Shown piece by piece: positions 39,745 to 49,356 of a stretch of DNA of 64,000 nt. The first letter of the stretch is position 1. The number at the start of each line of letters is the position of its first letter. Both the position numbers and the translations under genes were made by a program. Location of the stretch: contig NZ_CP150235.1 of NCBI RefSeq assembly GCF_037974355.1, forward strand, positions 3,348,001 through 3,412,000. Reading direction: 5' to 3'. This DNA is from Paenibacillus sp. FSL R5-0517. Its GTDB lineage: Bacteria; Bacillota; Bacilli; Paenibacillales; Paenibacillaceae. The notes under the pieces were generated by a model. That model saw nothing but the letters and a program-made list of their open reading frames with translations. It did no database searches and had not been told where the DNA came from.

Positions 39745-39803
39745 AGAGGACGTAGGATCACTGGAGGCTTTTTTCGCAGTCACTTTCCAAATAAGCATAA
39801 TAG

Positions 39804-39833
39804 AAAAACGAAGGCATTGACCTTCGTTTTTTT
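39804..39833 (+). terminator. Intrinsic terminator of the GH127 gene
   Basis: AAAAACGAAGG (39804-39814) pairs with CCTTCGTTTTT (from 39821), with T-run. Confidence 0.9.
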
Positions 39834-40010
39834 CTGTTTTGATGAACTCCACCGACTAGTCACTCTGATAAAACTGAATTTATGTGACAATCATGACTCA
39901 TGACATTTGGATGCTGCTAACCGTGGCGATATTCAAGTTCTGACAGACATAATCAACAAGATCAGGGAAACCGATAAGTGAGCAATTATAGCCCAATATT
40001 GATAAAAAAG

Positions 40011-40039
40011 TTGCGAAGCTATGCTGCTTTGGATATGAT
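40011..40039 (+). promoter_or_regulatory. Possible promoter of the map-like gene
   Basis: TTGCGA (40011-40016) and TATGAT (40034-40039) with 17-base spacing lie 37 bases before the start. The rest of the 39834-40075 gap shows no gene. Confidence 0.45.
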
Positions 40040-40057
40040 TAATTAATTGATGATTAA

Positions 40058-40816
<759 letters not shown>

Positions 40817-40830
40817 ATTTGTGCAAACTG

Positions 40831-40859
40831 AAAGTCGCTAAATTTAGCGACTTTTTTTG
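40831..40859 (+). terminator. Intrinsic terminator of the map-like gene
   Basis: AAAGTCGCTA-AA-TTTAGCGACTTT and a T-run, one of three near-identical hairpins in the window. Confidence 0.9.
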
Positions 40860-41133
40860 TTTTCTTGTATGTTATAGCATATCGTAATATCTACGTTTGC
40901 TTATTAATTTATGTTGAAATTATGGAAGGATTTAACGTATATTTAGGATCTGATGAAAAATAAGAAATGCCCCTAATTTTTCCTGTTATAATTTTGTAGT
41001 TTTATAGATTCAACATAGTAACTCCAATACATATGTTTACTATTATAGTGCGGGCAGTGGTGAGGTAATGCGAAATGAGAAATGAAGCATGTACATTTAA
41101 CTTTTTCCACTCAGACTTGAAAGGATCGTAATT
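40860..41133. other. A/T-rich intergenic region without recognisable gene
   Basis: No coding frame with a ribosome binding site is visible. Several A/T-rich stretches (for example TTTACTATTATAG near 41036) could hold a promoter for the small gene at 41134. Nothing more can be supported. Confidence 0.4.
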
Positions 41134-41346
41134 GTGCTAAAAATAATTAATTTTCTTCTCTTCTTGCTAATCATTTGGGTAGTCATTTTTTATCCTTTTC
41201 GTTTGGTTTGGTTTGAAGGTGTAAAACAGATTCCTGCAGACCTTCATGGTGTTTATTTACTTTTCTTGTTCTTTGGATATCTGATCATTTCATCTGCTAT
41301 GGGACTTATGGTTGGCAAGATGTTTTTCAAACGAAAAGAACAGTAA
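41134..41346 (+). CDS. Small membrane protein (70 aa)
   Basis: I do not recognise the family. 70 residues with two hydrophobic segments (about 4-23 and 40-62) separated by a short charged loop, and a basic C-terminus. GTG 41134 has AAGGATCG at a suitable distance. It precedes an APH-fold kinase gene by about 60 bases and could be in the same transcript. Confidence 0.6.
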   Translation: MLKIINFLLFLLIIWVVIFYPFRLVWFEGVKQIPADLHGVYLLFLFFGYLIISSAMGLMVGKMFFKRKEQ

Positions 41347-41407
41347 GTATGAGTAAAAATAATCAGCCTTTTAAGCCCCATGTATTCTCCAAAACAGGAG
41401 GCGACAT

Positions 41408-42289
41408 ATGAATACCATTCTGAAAGTTATAGAAAAGCTAAAGTTGAAGGTCTTACATATTGAAGATGTTCCAGAGTCATATAGTTCTGATGTTTACAAA
41501 CTTACTCTTGTCAGTGGAGAAAATGTATTTGTGAAAATCCCATTTAATAAGGATAAACTATACCGTGAATTTCAGATCCTCGAACGATTAAAGGGTGTAA
41601 TACCTATTCCTAAGGTATTGGACATTTGGTACGGGGATGAAAGTGCTGTTGGAGCGTTGCTCCTTTCAGCACTTCAAGGTAAGCCTTTTACAGGAGAGAT
41701 GGATGAGCGTCTTTCTTATCAGATTGGCATGTATCATGCTATGCTCCATGAGGTTAAAACTTCTGGGTATGGTTACCATGGAACTGATGGTTTTAAGTTA
41801 CTTGACCAAAATAATTGGAGATTATATATCAAAAGTAACTTTGAAAAGTGGAAAGAGCCCTGTAAAGAAATTCTCGACTCTGAATTGTATGAGAGATGTA
41901 TTCATCACTTTGATGGTGTTTTCTCTGCTTTACCGCATCCTGACGGACCATGCATTGTTCACATGGATTTTAGACCAGGTAATATATTGGTGAATGGTAA
42001 CGAGGTTGCTGGTATTATTGATTTCGAGAGCGCTCGTAGCGGTTCCTCGGAAATAGATTTCACAAAAGTGAATCGATATATTTGGAAAGTCAATCCGAGA
42101 ACTAAGATCCCGTATATTAAAGGCTATGAATCAATTCGACCTATGTTGGATCTGGAAAGAGTGCTGCCATTTTACGATCTGTACGATGCTTTCAGCGCAG
42201 TTGTTTGGTGTAAAAATAGAGGCATTGAAAAAAATCGTATGTTCCTTCAGGAGAATATTCTTATTTTAAGGAATTCTGTGGGTTATTGA
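41408..42289 (+). CDS. APH-family phosphotransferase
   Basis: 293-residue protein with the aminoglycoside-phosphotransferase-like fold: the Lys of the nucleotide-binding lobe is in VFVKIPF, the catalytic loop is HMDFRPGN and the metal-binding Asp is in IIDFESA. It would phosphorylate a small molecule in the cytosol; the substrate cannot be told. GGAGGCGAC precedes the ATG. Similar in fold but not closely similar to the kinase at 25854-26924. Confidence 0.85.
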   Translation: MNTILKVIEKLKLKVLHIEDVPESYSSDVYKLTLVSGENVFVKIPFNKDKLYREFQILERLKGVIPIPKVLDIWYGDESAVGALLLSALQGKPFTGEMDERLSYQIGMYHAMLHEVKTSGYGYHGTDGFKLLDQNNWRLYIKSNFEKWKEPCKEILDSELYERCIHHFDGVFSALPHPDGPCIVHMDFRPGNILVNGNEVAGIIDFESARSGSSEIDFTKVNRYIWKVNPRTKIPYIKGYESIRPMLDLERVLPFYDLYDAFSAVVWCKNRGIEKNRMFLQENILILRNSVGY

Positions 42290-42344
42290 GTAGAATTGAT
42301 TATACATGATGGGGCTTAATCTCATATGTACTCCATATAATTGT

Positions 42345-42482
42345 ATGCGGTTTCAAAACACCCTAATTGATATAATAAATTCCGTAATTACACCTGGCTT
42401 CAAAATAAAAAAATTTGATGAGCATCGTGACTGGGAAAATGAAAATATCCAATGGAAATTTACAATTGAGGCAAATAAATAA
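42345..42482 (+). other. Short open frame, possible gene remnant (45 codons)
   Basis: A 45-residue frame ends IQWKFTIEANK and reads like real protein sequence, but there is no ribosome binding site before its ATG and I cannot name a homologue. It may be the tail of a decayed gene. The rest of the 42290-42601 gap holds nothing else apart from the AAGGGAGGG ribosome binding site of the next gene. Confidence 0.3.
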
Positions 42483-42601
42483 ATTCAAGATTTATCCCTA
42501 GAAAATTTGCTCTTTTGTCGGAGTGACTTTTTCGTGCATAAATTGCAAGGTATTCATTATGTATTTCCCATAAGCTTACCTTGAAGGGAGGGACTACTAC
42601 G

Positions 42602-43456
42602 ATGGATTGGTTGGACAGGATGAATGGTGCCATGGAATATATCGAATCAAATCTAGCGGACATTATTTCAATTGATGAAATAGCACAGAGAGCCTGTTGC
42701 TCTACCTATCATTTCCAGAGAATGTTTCCATTTATTACTGGCGTATCATTATCGGAGTATATTCGACGTCGACGGTTGACATTGGCAGCATTCGAACTGC
42801 AGACAGCAGAATCAAAGGTTATTGATGTAGCTATGAAATATGGATATGATTCGCCGGAGGAGTTTGCACGAGCCTTTAAGAATCTTCATGGTATTATGCC
42901 TACATCTGCACGCAATACAGGCAACTCTCTAAAAGCCTATCCTCGAATGTCCTTTCACATTTCAATCAAAGGGGATGTCGAAATGAATTACCGTATTGAG
43001 CAAAGAGATTCGTTTGAGATGTTTGGAGTATATGGGATTATCAATGCAGATCAGAAAACAGCATTCGCTGAAGTACCTCAATTCCGTATAAAATGTGATG
43101 ATGATGGCAGCGTTGATCATATGAATGACTTACTGGGACGTTTTGGTGATACCATGTTGCATGCCGCCCTCTATGATCACACGAAAGAATCTTTCAAATA
43201 CATGATCTGTTATCATGCACCTAAAGGACTTGAGATTCCAGAGAGATTCACAAAACTTGCTGTCCCAGCATTAACGTGGGCGGTTTTCCCCGAGCCGCAA
43301 AGTGATATGCAAAAACTATGGGTACGAATCTATTCTGAGTGGTTTCCGACATCTGAATACGAACAGGTTGAGGGCCCTACTTTCGAAATGTATTATGGAA
43401 TGGCACGGCATGGAAATGTTTCAGGAGAAATCTGGATACCGGTGAAGAAAAAATAA
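42602..43456 (+). CDS. AraC regulator with GyrI-like effector domain
   Basis: 284-residue regulator. Here the AraC helix-turn-helix is N-terminal (MDWLDRMNGAMEYIESN ... SVDEIAQRACC-type helix, FQRMFPFITGVSLSEYIRRRR), and a C-terminal GyrI/effector-binding (SOUL-like) domain follows from about residue 125 (MNYRIEQRDSFEMFGVYG ... FPEPQ). This is the Rob/SoxS-related layout used to sense small hydrophobic or drug-like compounds. ATG 42602 follows GGGAGGG. It lies between a kinase and an acetyltransferase, both possible detoxifying enzymes. Confidence 0.87.
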   Translation: MDWLDRMNGAMEYIESNLADIISIDEIAQRACCSTYHFQRMFPFITGVSLSEYIRRRRLTLAAFELQTAESKVIDVAMKYGYDSPEEFARAFKNLHGIMPTSARNTGNSLKAYPRMSFHISIKGDVEMNYRIEQRDSFEMFGVYGIINADQKTAFAEVPQFRIKCDDDGSVDHMNDLLGRFGDTMLHAALYDHTKESFKYMICYHAPKGLEIPERFTKLAVPALTWAVFPEPQSDMQKLWVRIYSEWFPTSEYEQVEGPTFEMYYGMARHGNVSGEIWIPVKKK

Positions 43457-43626
43457 CGTACTGAAGTTTGCGAAATGCAGGCATTAATGAAGAAGACAAC
43501 GGAATAAATTCAGCGTATAGTATGGGTCATCCCCACAAAGGATGGCCCTATAACTTGCCGTTACAGACAGCGCCATTAGAGGGAAAGGGAAGATTGTTTG
43601 ATTATATTATCTTGAGGGGGTTAGAT

Positions 43627-44076
43627 ATGGATATTAAAATACGAGAAATAATATCAGATGATTATGCTGAGGTTGTTTTTTTATGGAACGATGTGCTTGG
43701 AATGAGCAATGTTAATATTGCAAACTTTCGAGAGACTATGGAAGAGATGAATAGGGAAGGGAATTATAAAACATTTGTCGCATTAATAGAAAATGAAGTG
43801 GTCGGATTTGTAACTATTGTTCAAGCATTATCTGTTGGCGTTCCAATTGGTTATCTACATATTCAAGGTCTTGCGGTTAAAAGAAATGTTCAACACAGGG
43901 GAATCGGAACAAAATTACTAAGGCAGACTGAAAATTATGCTAAAGAACGGGGAATAGCAAGTATTATATTATGTAGCGGAGTTAAGCGAATCGAAGCCCA
44001 TGCTTTTTATGAACATAACGGCTATGACAGAGATTCATATTGCTTCGATAAGATGATCGACCTAACTCAAGGTTAA
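43627..44076 (+). CDS. GNAT family N-acetyltransferase
   Basis: 149-residue cytosolic acetyltransferase. The acetyl-CoA-binding motif A reads IQGLAVKRNVQHRGIGTKLL (RGIG being the pyrophosphate loop), followed by the family's typical AHAFYEHNGY. Substrate unknown. ATG 43627 is used because GAGGGGG lies upstream; the longer in-frame ORF from 43468 has no ribosome binding site and reads as non-coding at its start. A terminator follows at 44091. Confidence 0.87.
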   Translation: MDIKIREIISDDYAEVVFLWNDVLGMSNVNIANFRETMEEMNREGNYKTFVALIENEVVGFVTIVQALSVGVPIGYLHIQGLAVKRNVQHRGIGTKLLRQTENYAKERGIASIILCSGVKRIEAHAFYEHNGYDRDSYCFDKMIDLTQG

Positions 44077-44090
44077 ACGGCACTAAATAG

Positions 44091-44135
44091 GCCCAACTCA
44101 CTCTGTAATCACAAGAGTAGGATGTTGGGCTTTTT
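44091..44135 (+). terminator. Intrinsic terminator after the GNAT gene
   Basis: GCCCAAC (44091-44097) pairs with GTTGGGC (44124-44130), with an inner ACTCT/AGAGT helix, then TTTTT. Confidence 0.85.
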
Positions 44136-44181
44136 CCGTACTGCATTACACATATCATTAAAACAACCTATACATACGAAG

Positions 44182-45531
44182 TCATTGATGGATCATATTT
44201 CTTCGGTATTGATAAGGCGTAACTCCGTATTCCACTTTGAACAGCTGGATAAAATATTGATTTTTTTTGTAACCGACCATTTGCGCGATATCGTGGACCC
44301 GGAGTTCCGAATCTTGAAGCAATTGAGAAGCTTTCTCCAGCCTCTTCCTGGAAATGTAGTTTGACACATTTTCGCCCGTCTCCTGTTTAAACAGTTTGGA
44401 AAAGTAGACCGGATGCAGATGTGCAACTTTGCCCAGTTCATCCAGGCTAAGGCCATGTGACAGGTGCTCTTCGATATACGTTTGTACTTTGTCGATGATG
44501 GTTTGAATGGACATCTGTTTGTTGTTTGTGATCCGACTGACCCGTTCCATGAGAGTTGACGATAGTTCATCAGGATACTGTAACTGGTTGAATATCCAAT
44601 CCACGGTCTCGGTGGTATCACGATCCTTGTCCGTCAGATACGCATATCGAATGATCTCCATGAGAAAGATTACTTTTTGCTTTCGGGAACGGATATGATC
44701 ATATTTTTTAATAATGTGTCCGGCTGACTCCCCATCACCACATGATGGAGAATGGTTGAATATGGCTATGAAGTCTTCTGAGTGTACATCTTCATTAAGG
44801 AAGAACCTGTAGAATATCTGTCGGGTCATGTTTCGATCAGTTAACAAAAATGGAGGAGACACGACCGATTGCTCCAGTTTGATAGTCAGTTCTCCAGCAG
44901 CTTCTTCCGGAATAAAAGCAGTCAGTCGGGTTCCAGTAGCCCATACGAGACGATCCAATTTGTCTCCGACAGCATATTTTATAACACTCACCTGTTCTTG
45001 TGTGAAACCCTCCAGCTTGAGACAGCAAAAATGGCGTCCCCCTAGAAATGTAGTATAAGCCTCATACTCCTTACTTAATGTCCCGTTATGACCCAGCAGC
45101 GAGAGCAGAAACGCCAATCCATCGAAGTTTTCCCATACGATAGATTGGGCGGGCCTTGTCTTTGCAATATTGTTAATGGCTTTGGACATGGCTTTCTCCA
45201 CGTCATCTTTATCGACAGGTTTGAGCAGATAGTCGAGTGCACCCAGACGAATTCCCTGTTGCGCATATTCGAACTCGGAGTAACCGGAGAGGATGATAAC
45301 TTTGGTTGACAAGCCATGTTGGTGGATATGTTGAAGCAGATCGATACCAGAGACTTCGGGCATTCGGATGTCAGTAATCAGAATGTCGATGTGATTTTGA
45401 GTCAGCATGTCCCTTGCTTCAATCGAATTGGTCATCGTCTCGATCTGGTCAATGCCGAAAGTGTTCCAATCGAGCAAATGCTTCATGTACTCCACGACGT
45501 AATGTCCGTCATCCACAATTAATAAACGCAT
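44182..45531 (-). CDS. YesN-type response regulator (REC + AraC helix-turn-helix)
   Basis: 449-residue regulator. The receiver domain has D7/D8, the phosphoacceptor D54 in LITDIRMP and a Lys in YLLKPVDKDD. The C-terminal ~100 residues are an AraC-type DNA-binding domain (LDELGKVAHLHPVYFSKLFKQETGENVSNYI). AGGAGA precedes the ATG. It follows its YesM-type kinase gene after one base and probably activates the divergent permease-permease-binding-protein operon at 47.5-51.0 kb. Confidence 0.9.
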   Translation of the reverse strand: MRLLIVDDGHYVVEYMKHLLDWNTFGIDQIETMTNSIEARDMLTQNHIDILITDIRMPEVSGIDLLQHIHQHGLSTKVIILSGYSEFEYAQQGIRLGALDYLLKPVDKDDVEKAMSKAINNIAKTRPAQSIVWENFDGLAFLLSLLGHNGTLSKEYEAYTTFLGGRHFCCLKLEGFTQEQVSVIKYAVGDKLDRLVWATGTRLTAFIPEEAAGELTIKLEQSVVSPPFLLTDRNMTRQIFYRFFLNEDVHSEDFIAIFNHSPSCGDGESAGHIIKKYDHIRSRKQKVIFLMEIIRYAYLTDKDRDTTETVDWIFNQLQYPDELSSTLMERVSRITNNKQMSIQTIIDKVQTYIEEHLSHGLSLDELGKVAHLHPVYFSKLFKQETGENVSNYISRKRLEKASQLLQDSELRVHDIAQMVGYKKNQYFIQLFKVEYGVTPYQYRRNMIHQ

Positions 45532-45532
45532 A

Positions 45533-47242
45533 TCAGCTATCTCCTTTCATCTCGGGAATACGGATGAGCAGCAGGACGGACAAGCCGCCCCAATCATTGG
45601 TAGTAAAATGTAACCCACTACGTTCGCCGTACGTATTTTTCAGACGTCGATTTACATTCCAGAGCCCTACACCTTTGATTCCTTCAGGCGGGGAGTCGCT
45701 CTCAAGCCGAGTCTCCAGGTTGCGGATATCGTCCAGTGAAAGACCCTTCCCGTCATCAGAGACCTTGATCGTTATCGCATCCTCCGTCTGTTTTACATCA
45801 ATAGTTACTCGATGGGCACCTTGTTGACCTTCAATCCCATGTTGAATCGCATTTTCAACTACGGGCTGGATGATCAGCGGCGTGAGAGAAAGGGAGGCCA
45901 GCTCCGGCGGAAGATCAATGCTGTACTCCATTTTTTTGCTAAGCGCCATAATAATCAGGAAATGTTCTGCAAACTGAAGCTCGCTTTCCAGCGTGACCTC
46001 ATGCTGATCCAATTTGGTTAAATAACGATAATATTCAGCTAGATGTTTGCTCATGCGCATGACCGAATCAGGTGAAAACTGGGCCACCGACATGATGAAA
46101 AACAAACTATTGTACAAAAAATGAGGGTTGATCTGAGCCTGGAGTTGTTGAAGTTCCGCACTTCGCCTGAGCTCCGTTTCGGTCTTCAAGGATACGAACA
46201 GATCCTGGATCTCGGTAACCATATGATTAAAACTTTTAAACAGGCTGTAGAATTCTCTATCCGTATTTTCGGTAATACGCGTGTTGTGATTGCCTTGTTC
46301 AACCTGTGAAAACTTTCGCTCCAACAAACGAATATTACGGTAATAGTTCCGGTAAAACGTAAAGATCACAACCAGCCCAAGCGTAAAAACGGCTAAAATA
46401 CTGGCAAAAAAAACCTTGCGATTGCGGTCAAGCGGCTGCAGGAAATCATTCGTCTGTGTATATGTAATCAGATAGGCATCGATGGATTCAATATATCGGG
46501 AAAGAACATAGTAATCGTCCGAATTGGTGTGATAATCATATTTTAAAGTGACCTCCGGCTGTGGAGAAACCATATCGGTAACCGCTTTCAAGAGTTCGTT
46601 ATCGACTTCTTTTTCACTCCATAACTGATCAGTGTTAAACAGAAATAGAGCGTTTGAGCTGTCATTGTTTACAGCCTTTTTCAGCAGATTTTTCAAATAA
46701 TCGGTATTCAGCTTTACCCCAACAACGTACTGAGTCGGTTCATTTTGTCCGGATTTTTGGATGTAAGGATAGAGGGCAAAGTAATACAAGCTATTGCCGA
46801 CGATTTGCCAACCCCGTTGATGAACATCCTTGAAAGGAATTCGTGCCTCTGGCGTATTGTTCGTGGACAGAAATGTTTCTTCAGACTTCCAATAGATGCC
46901 GATGGACTCGATGGAGCGACTGGATAGAAGCGTTTGCCGCAAGCGATCAACGATATCGTTTTTCTTCATTTGCGAATCGTAATTGCTCAGCTCGATCACA
47001 TGCCTCTGATAAAACCGGACATCACTGTCAGCTGCATACTGAACCCCGTACATATTTGCCTCGTACATCACTCCATCAAGAATTCCTTTCACATAATCAA
47101 GCTGGTTTTTGGAAGCGCCGATCAGATTTTCTTCCAGTGTCTTGGAACTCAATTGATTCATTACGAAAAACAAACTCAACGTTAACAACAGAAAAAAAAC
47201 AAAAAAATAAATGAATCGTTTCATATACATTTTTCTGATCAT
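45533..47242 (-). CDS. YesM-type sensor histidine kinase
   Basis: 569-residue membrane kinase. A membrane segment near residues 8-27, an extracytoplasmic sensor (about 28-275), a second segment near 277-297, then HAMP, the phosphoacceptor His in QINPHFLYNSLFF and the ATPase domain with PVVENAIQHG, DDGKGL and GVGLWNV. AAAGGA precedes the ATG. It forms an operon with the response regulator that follows and is divergent from the importer operon it likely controls. Confidence 0.9.
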   Translation of the reverse strand: MIRKMYMKRFIYFFVFFLLLTLSLFFVMNQLSSKTLEENLIGASKNQLDYVKGILDGVMYEANMYGVQYAADSDVRFYQRHVIELSNYDSQMKKNDIVDRLRQTLLSSRSIESIGIYWKSEETFLSTNNTPEARIPFKDVHQRGWQIVGNSLYYFALYPYIQKSGQNEPTQYVVGVKLNTDYLKNLLKKAVNNDSSNALFLFNTDQLWSEKEVDNELLKAVTDMVSPQPEVTLKYDYHTNSDDYYVLSRYIESIDAYLITYTQTNDFLQPLDRNRKVFFASILAVFTLGLVVIFTFYRNYYRNIRLLERKFSQVEQGNHNTRITENTDREFYSLFKSFNHMVTEIQDLFVSLKTETELRRSAELQQLQAQINPHFLYNSLFFIMSVAQFSPDSVMRMSKHLAEYYRYLTKLDQHEVTLESELQFAEHFLIIMALSKKMEYSIDLPPELASLSLTPLIIQPVVENAIQHGIEGQQGAHRVTIDVKQTEDAITIKVSDDGKGLSLDDIRNLETRLESDSPPEGIKGVGLWNVNRRLKNTYGERSGLHFTTNDWGGLSVLLLIRIPEMKGDS

Positions 47243-47349
47243 ATGTGGTTCCTTTCATAACGCCAAACGTAGTAGTGCAAACTCCAGATCGGATTATCCT
47301 TAATATAAGCCAAACCTTCGAAAAGCGGAAGGGCAGCATAGGCAATACA

Positions 47350-47425
47350 TGAAAGCGGTTTTAAATTGCTTCAGGTTGGGGTGATGATCTTGAAATTTTG
47401 GCATTTTGGAATGAAAGCGCTTTTG
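47350..47425. promoter_or_regulatory. Two cre-like sites upstream of the second importer operon
   Basis: TGAAAGCGGTTTTA (47350-47363) and TGAAAGCGCTTTTG (47412-47425) both hold the AAAGCG(G/C)TTT core of CcpA sites, though each misses the consensus C near the 3' end. They lie in the divergent region before the permease gene, so catabolite control of that operon is plausible. Confidence 0.5.
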
Positions 47426-47481
47426 TTAAGCTTATCTTCAAGGATCGCTTTTGAAGAGCCATCATAGAGGAGGTATGCAAC

Positions 47482-48444
47482 ATTAACGAAACTGTGCCCG
47501 CCAGATCCCCGAAAAAAACAAAAACAAAGATTCCCCAGCGATCTTCATTGAAAAAGGAACTTAAGAAAAGCTGGCCTTTGTACGTACTGTGTATTCCCGC
47601 TTTTGTGTTTGTCTGCATCTTTTCCTATGGCCCGATGGTAGGATTGCTCATGGCATTTCAGGACTACAAACCATGGCTTGGCATCACAGGTTCACGATGG
47701 ATCGGGTTAGATAATTTTGAACGAATTTTTCAGTACAAAGAAGCCACACAAGCAATCGTGAATACGCTGATTATCGCCGTTTCCAAAATTATCGTCGGCA
47801 TTATCGTTCCAATCGGCATGGCTATTTTGCTGAGTGAGATCCGAAATATGGGCATTAAGAAAAGTGTGCAGACACTAGTGTATCTGCCGCATTTCTTGTC
47901 TTGGGTTACTGTGGCAGGATTAATGATCGACATTCTCGGATTAGACGGAGGCATCAATCACATCTTGACCCGGATTTTCGGAACCGATCCCATTTACTTC
48001 TTGGGTGATCCTGATCTGTTTCGATTCACGGTTGTCATCAGCGACGTGTGGAAGAGCTTTGGCTTCGGCATGATTGTTTATCTGGCTACCATTGCCGGGA
48101 TCAATCCTTCGTATTACGAAGCGGCAGAGATCGACGGGGCCACACGCCGGCAGCAAATTCGATACGTCACTTTGCCTAGCATGTTGCCCATGATTATCGT
48201 CATTTCTACCCTGAGTCTAGGCAATATTCTGGACGCAGGCTTTGATCAAGTATTCAATCTGTACAACCCGCTTGTCTACAGTACAGGAGATATCATTGAC
48301 ACCTATGTCTACCGTTCATCCTTGTTAAACGGGCAATACGGGTTCGGGACCGCTGTTGGACTGTTCAAATCGGGAATCAGCTTGATTTTGATCGTTGTCT
48401 CCTACAGGCTGGCCTATAAATATGCCAATTACAAAATATTCTAA
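47482..48444 (+). CDS. Carbohydrate ABC transporter permease, LplB/MalF-like
   Basis: About 320-residue inner-membrane permease with six hydrophobic segments and the EAA loop YEAAEIDGATRRQQIRYV. It resembles the permease at 10101-10991 along most of its length. The start is unusual: GAGGAGGT (47467-47474) is ideally placed, eight bases, for ATT 47482; the ATG at 47475 gives only MQH then stop, and GTG 47494 lies 20 bases away. The N-terminal ~35 residues are basic and Lys-rich. First gene of the operon divergent from yesMN. Confidence 0.87.
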   Translation: MNETVPARSPKKTKTKIPQRSSLKKELKKSWPLYVLCIPAFVFVCIFSYGPMVGLLMAFQDYKPWLGITGSRWIGLDNFERIFQYKEATQAIVNTLIIAVSKIIVGIIVPIGMAILLSEIRNMGIKKSVQTLVYLPHFLSWVTVAGLMIDILGLDGGINHILTRIFGTDPIYFLGDPDLFRFTVVISDVWKSFGFGMIVYLATIAGINPSYYEAAEIDGATRRQQIRYVTLPSMLPMIIVISTLSLGNILDAGFDQVFNLYNPLVYSTGDIIDTYVYRSSLLNGQYGFGTAVGLFKSGISLILIVVSYRLAYKYANYKIF

Positions 48445-48462
48445 CAAGGAGGGAGAGGGATC

Positions 48463-49332
48463 ATGTACCATAAGACGACAGGCTATAGAGTATTCTCATA
48501 TTTTAATTACGCGTTTATGATACTGGCTGGTCTGGCGTGTTTTCTGCCACTGCTTCATCTATTGGCACAATCGCTCAGCAGCAAAGCGGCCATTAGTGGG
48601 AATATGGTGTCATTTTGGCCGGTCGGATTCAACGTGGACGCCTATGTCAAAACGTTCAACAATTCCAATTTTAACGGTGCCATGCTGACATCCATTACTC
48701 GAACCGTGTTGGGTACAACCATCAGCATGTTTATCCTAATCTGTGCCGGATATGCCCTGTCCAAAGAATTCCGGGGACGCAACGTGCTCATGTGGTTTTT
48801 TATCTTCACCATGCTCTTCTCGGGGGGCTTGATACCTTCTTACATATTGATCACAGCCCTTGGATTAAAAGACACGATATGGGCTCTTGTGCTGCCGGGT
48901 GCTTTCGGTGCTTATAACCTGATTCTTCTCGTCAATTTTTTCAAAACGATTCCAAAAGCTTTGGAAGAAGCAGCTTTCATTGATGGAGCGTCCTTCTTCG
49001 TCATCCTCAGCAAAATATATTTACCATTATCTCTGCCTGGCATAGCGACCGTATCCCTGTTCATTATGGTGGGGCACTGGAACTCCTGGTTTGACGGAAT
49101 TTTGTATATGTCGGATGCCAGCAAGTATCCGCTGGCTTCGTTCCTACAAACCGTTGTCGTGCAGAGCAACATGCAGAACATGGCGATGAGCCAGTCCGAG
49201 GTGGCAGCCATGTCGGAGCAAAGTATCAAGGCAGCTCAAATTTTTGTCAGCACGCTACCGATCATTTTGGTTTATCCATTTTTGCAGCGTTATTTCGTGA
49301 AGGGAATCGTACTGGGAGCCGTCAAAGAATAG
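48463..49332 (+). CDS. Carbohydrate ABC transporter permease, LplC/MalG-like
   Basis: 289-residue permease with six membrane segments and EAA loop EEAAFIDGASFFVILSKI, then PLSLPGIATV. It starts 18 bases after the partner permease with AAGGAGGGAGAGG upstream, so the two are cotranscribed and would form one channel. No ATPase gene nearby; a shared MsmX-type ATPase is expected. Confidence 0.9.
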   Translation: MYHKTTGYRVFSYFNYAFMILAGLACFLPLLHLLAQSLSSKAAISGNMVSFWPVGFNVDAYVKTFNNSNFNGAMLTSITRTVLGTTISMFILICAGYALSKEFRGRNVLMWFFIFTMLFSGGLIPSYILITALGLKDTIWALVLPGAFGAYNLILLVNFFKTIPKALEEAAFIDGASFFVILSKIYLPLSLPGIATVSLFIMVGHWNSWFDGILYMSDASKYPLASFLQTVVVQSNMQNMAMSQSEVAAMSEQSIKAAQIFVSTLPIILVYPFLQRYFVKGIVLGAVKE

Positions 49333-49356
49333 TTAGAGTAAAGGGGACATGAATTC

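Noticed and set aside
43468..43626. N-terminal extension of the GNAT gene
   Set aside because: The extra 53 residues have no ribosome binding site and do not resemble GNAT sequence; ATG 43627 is well placed after GAGGGGG.
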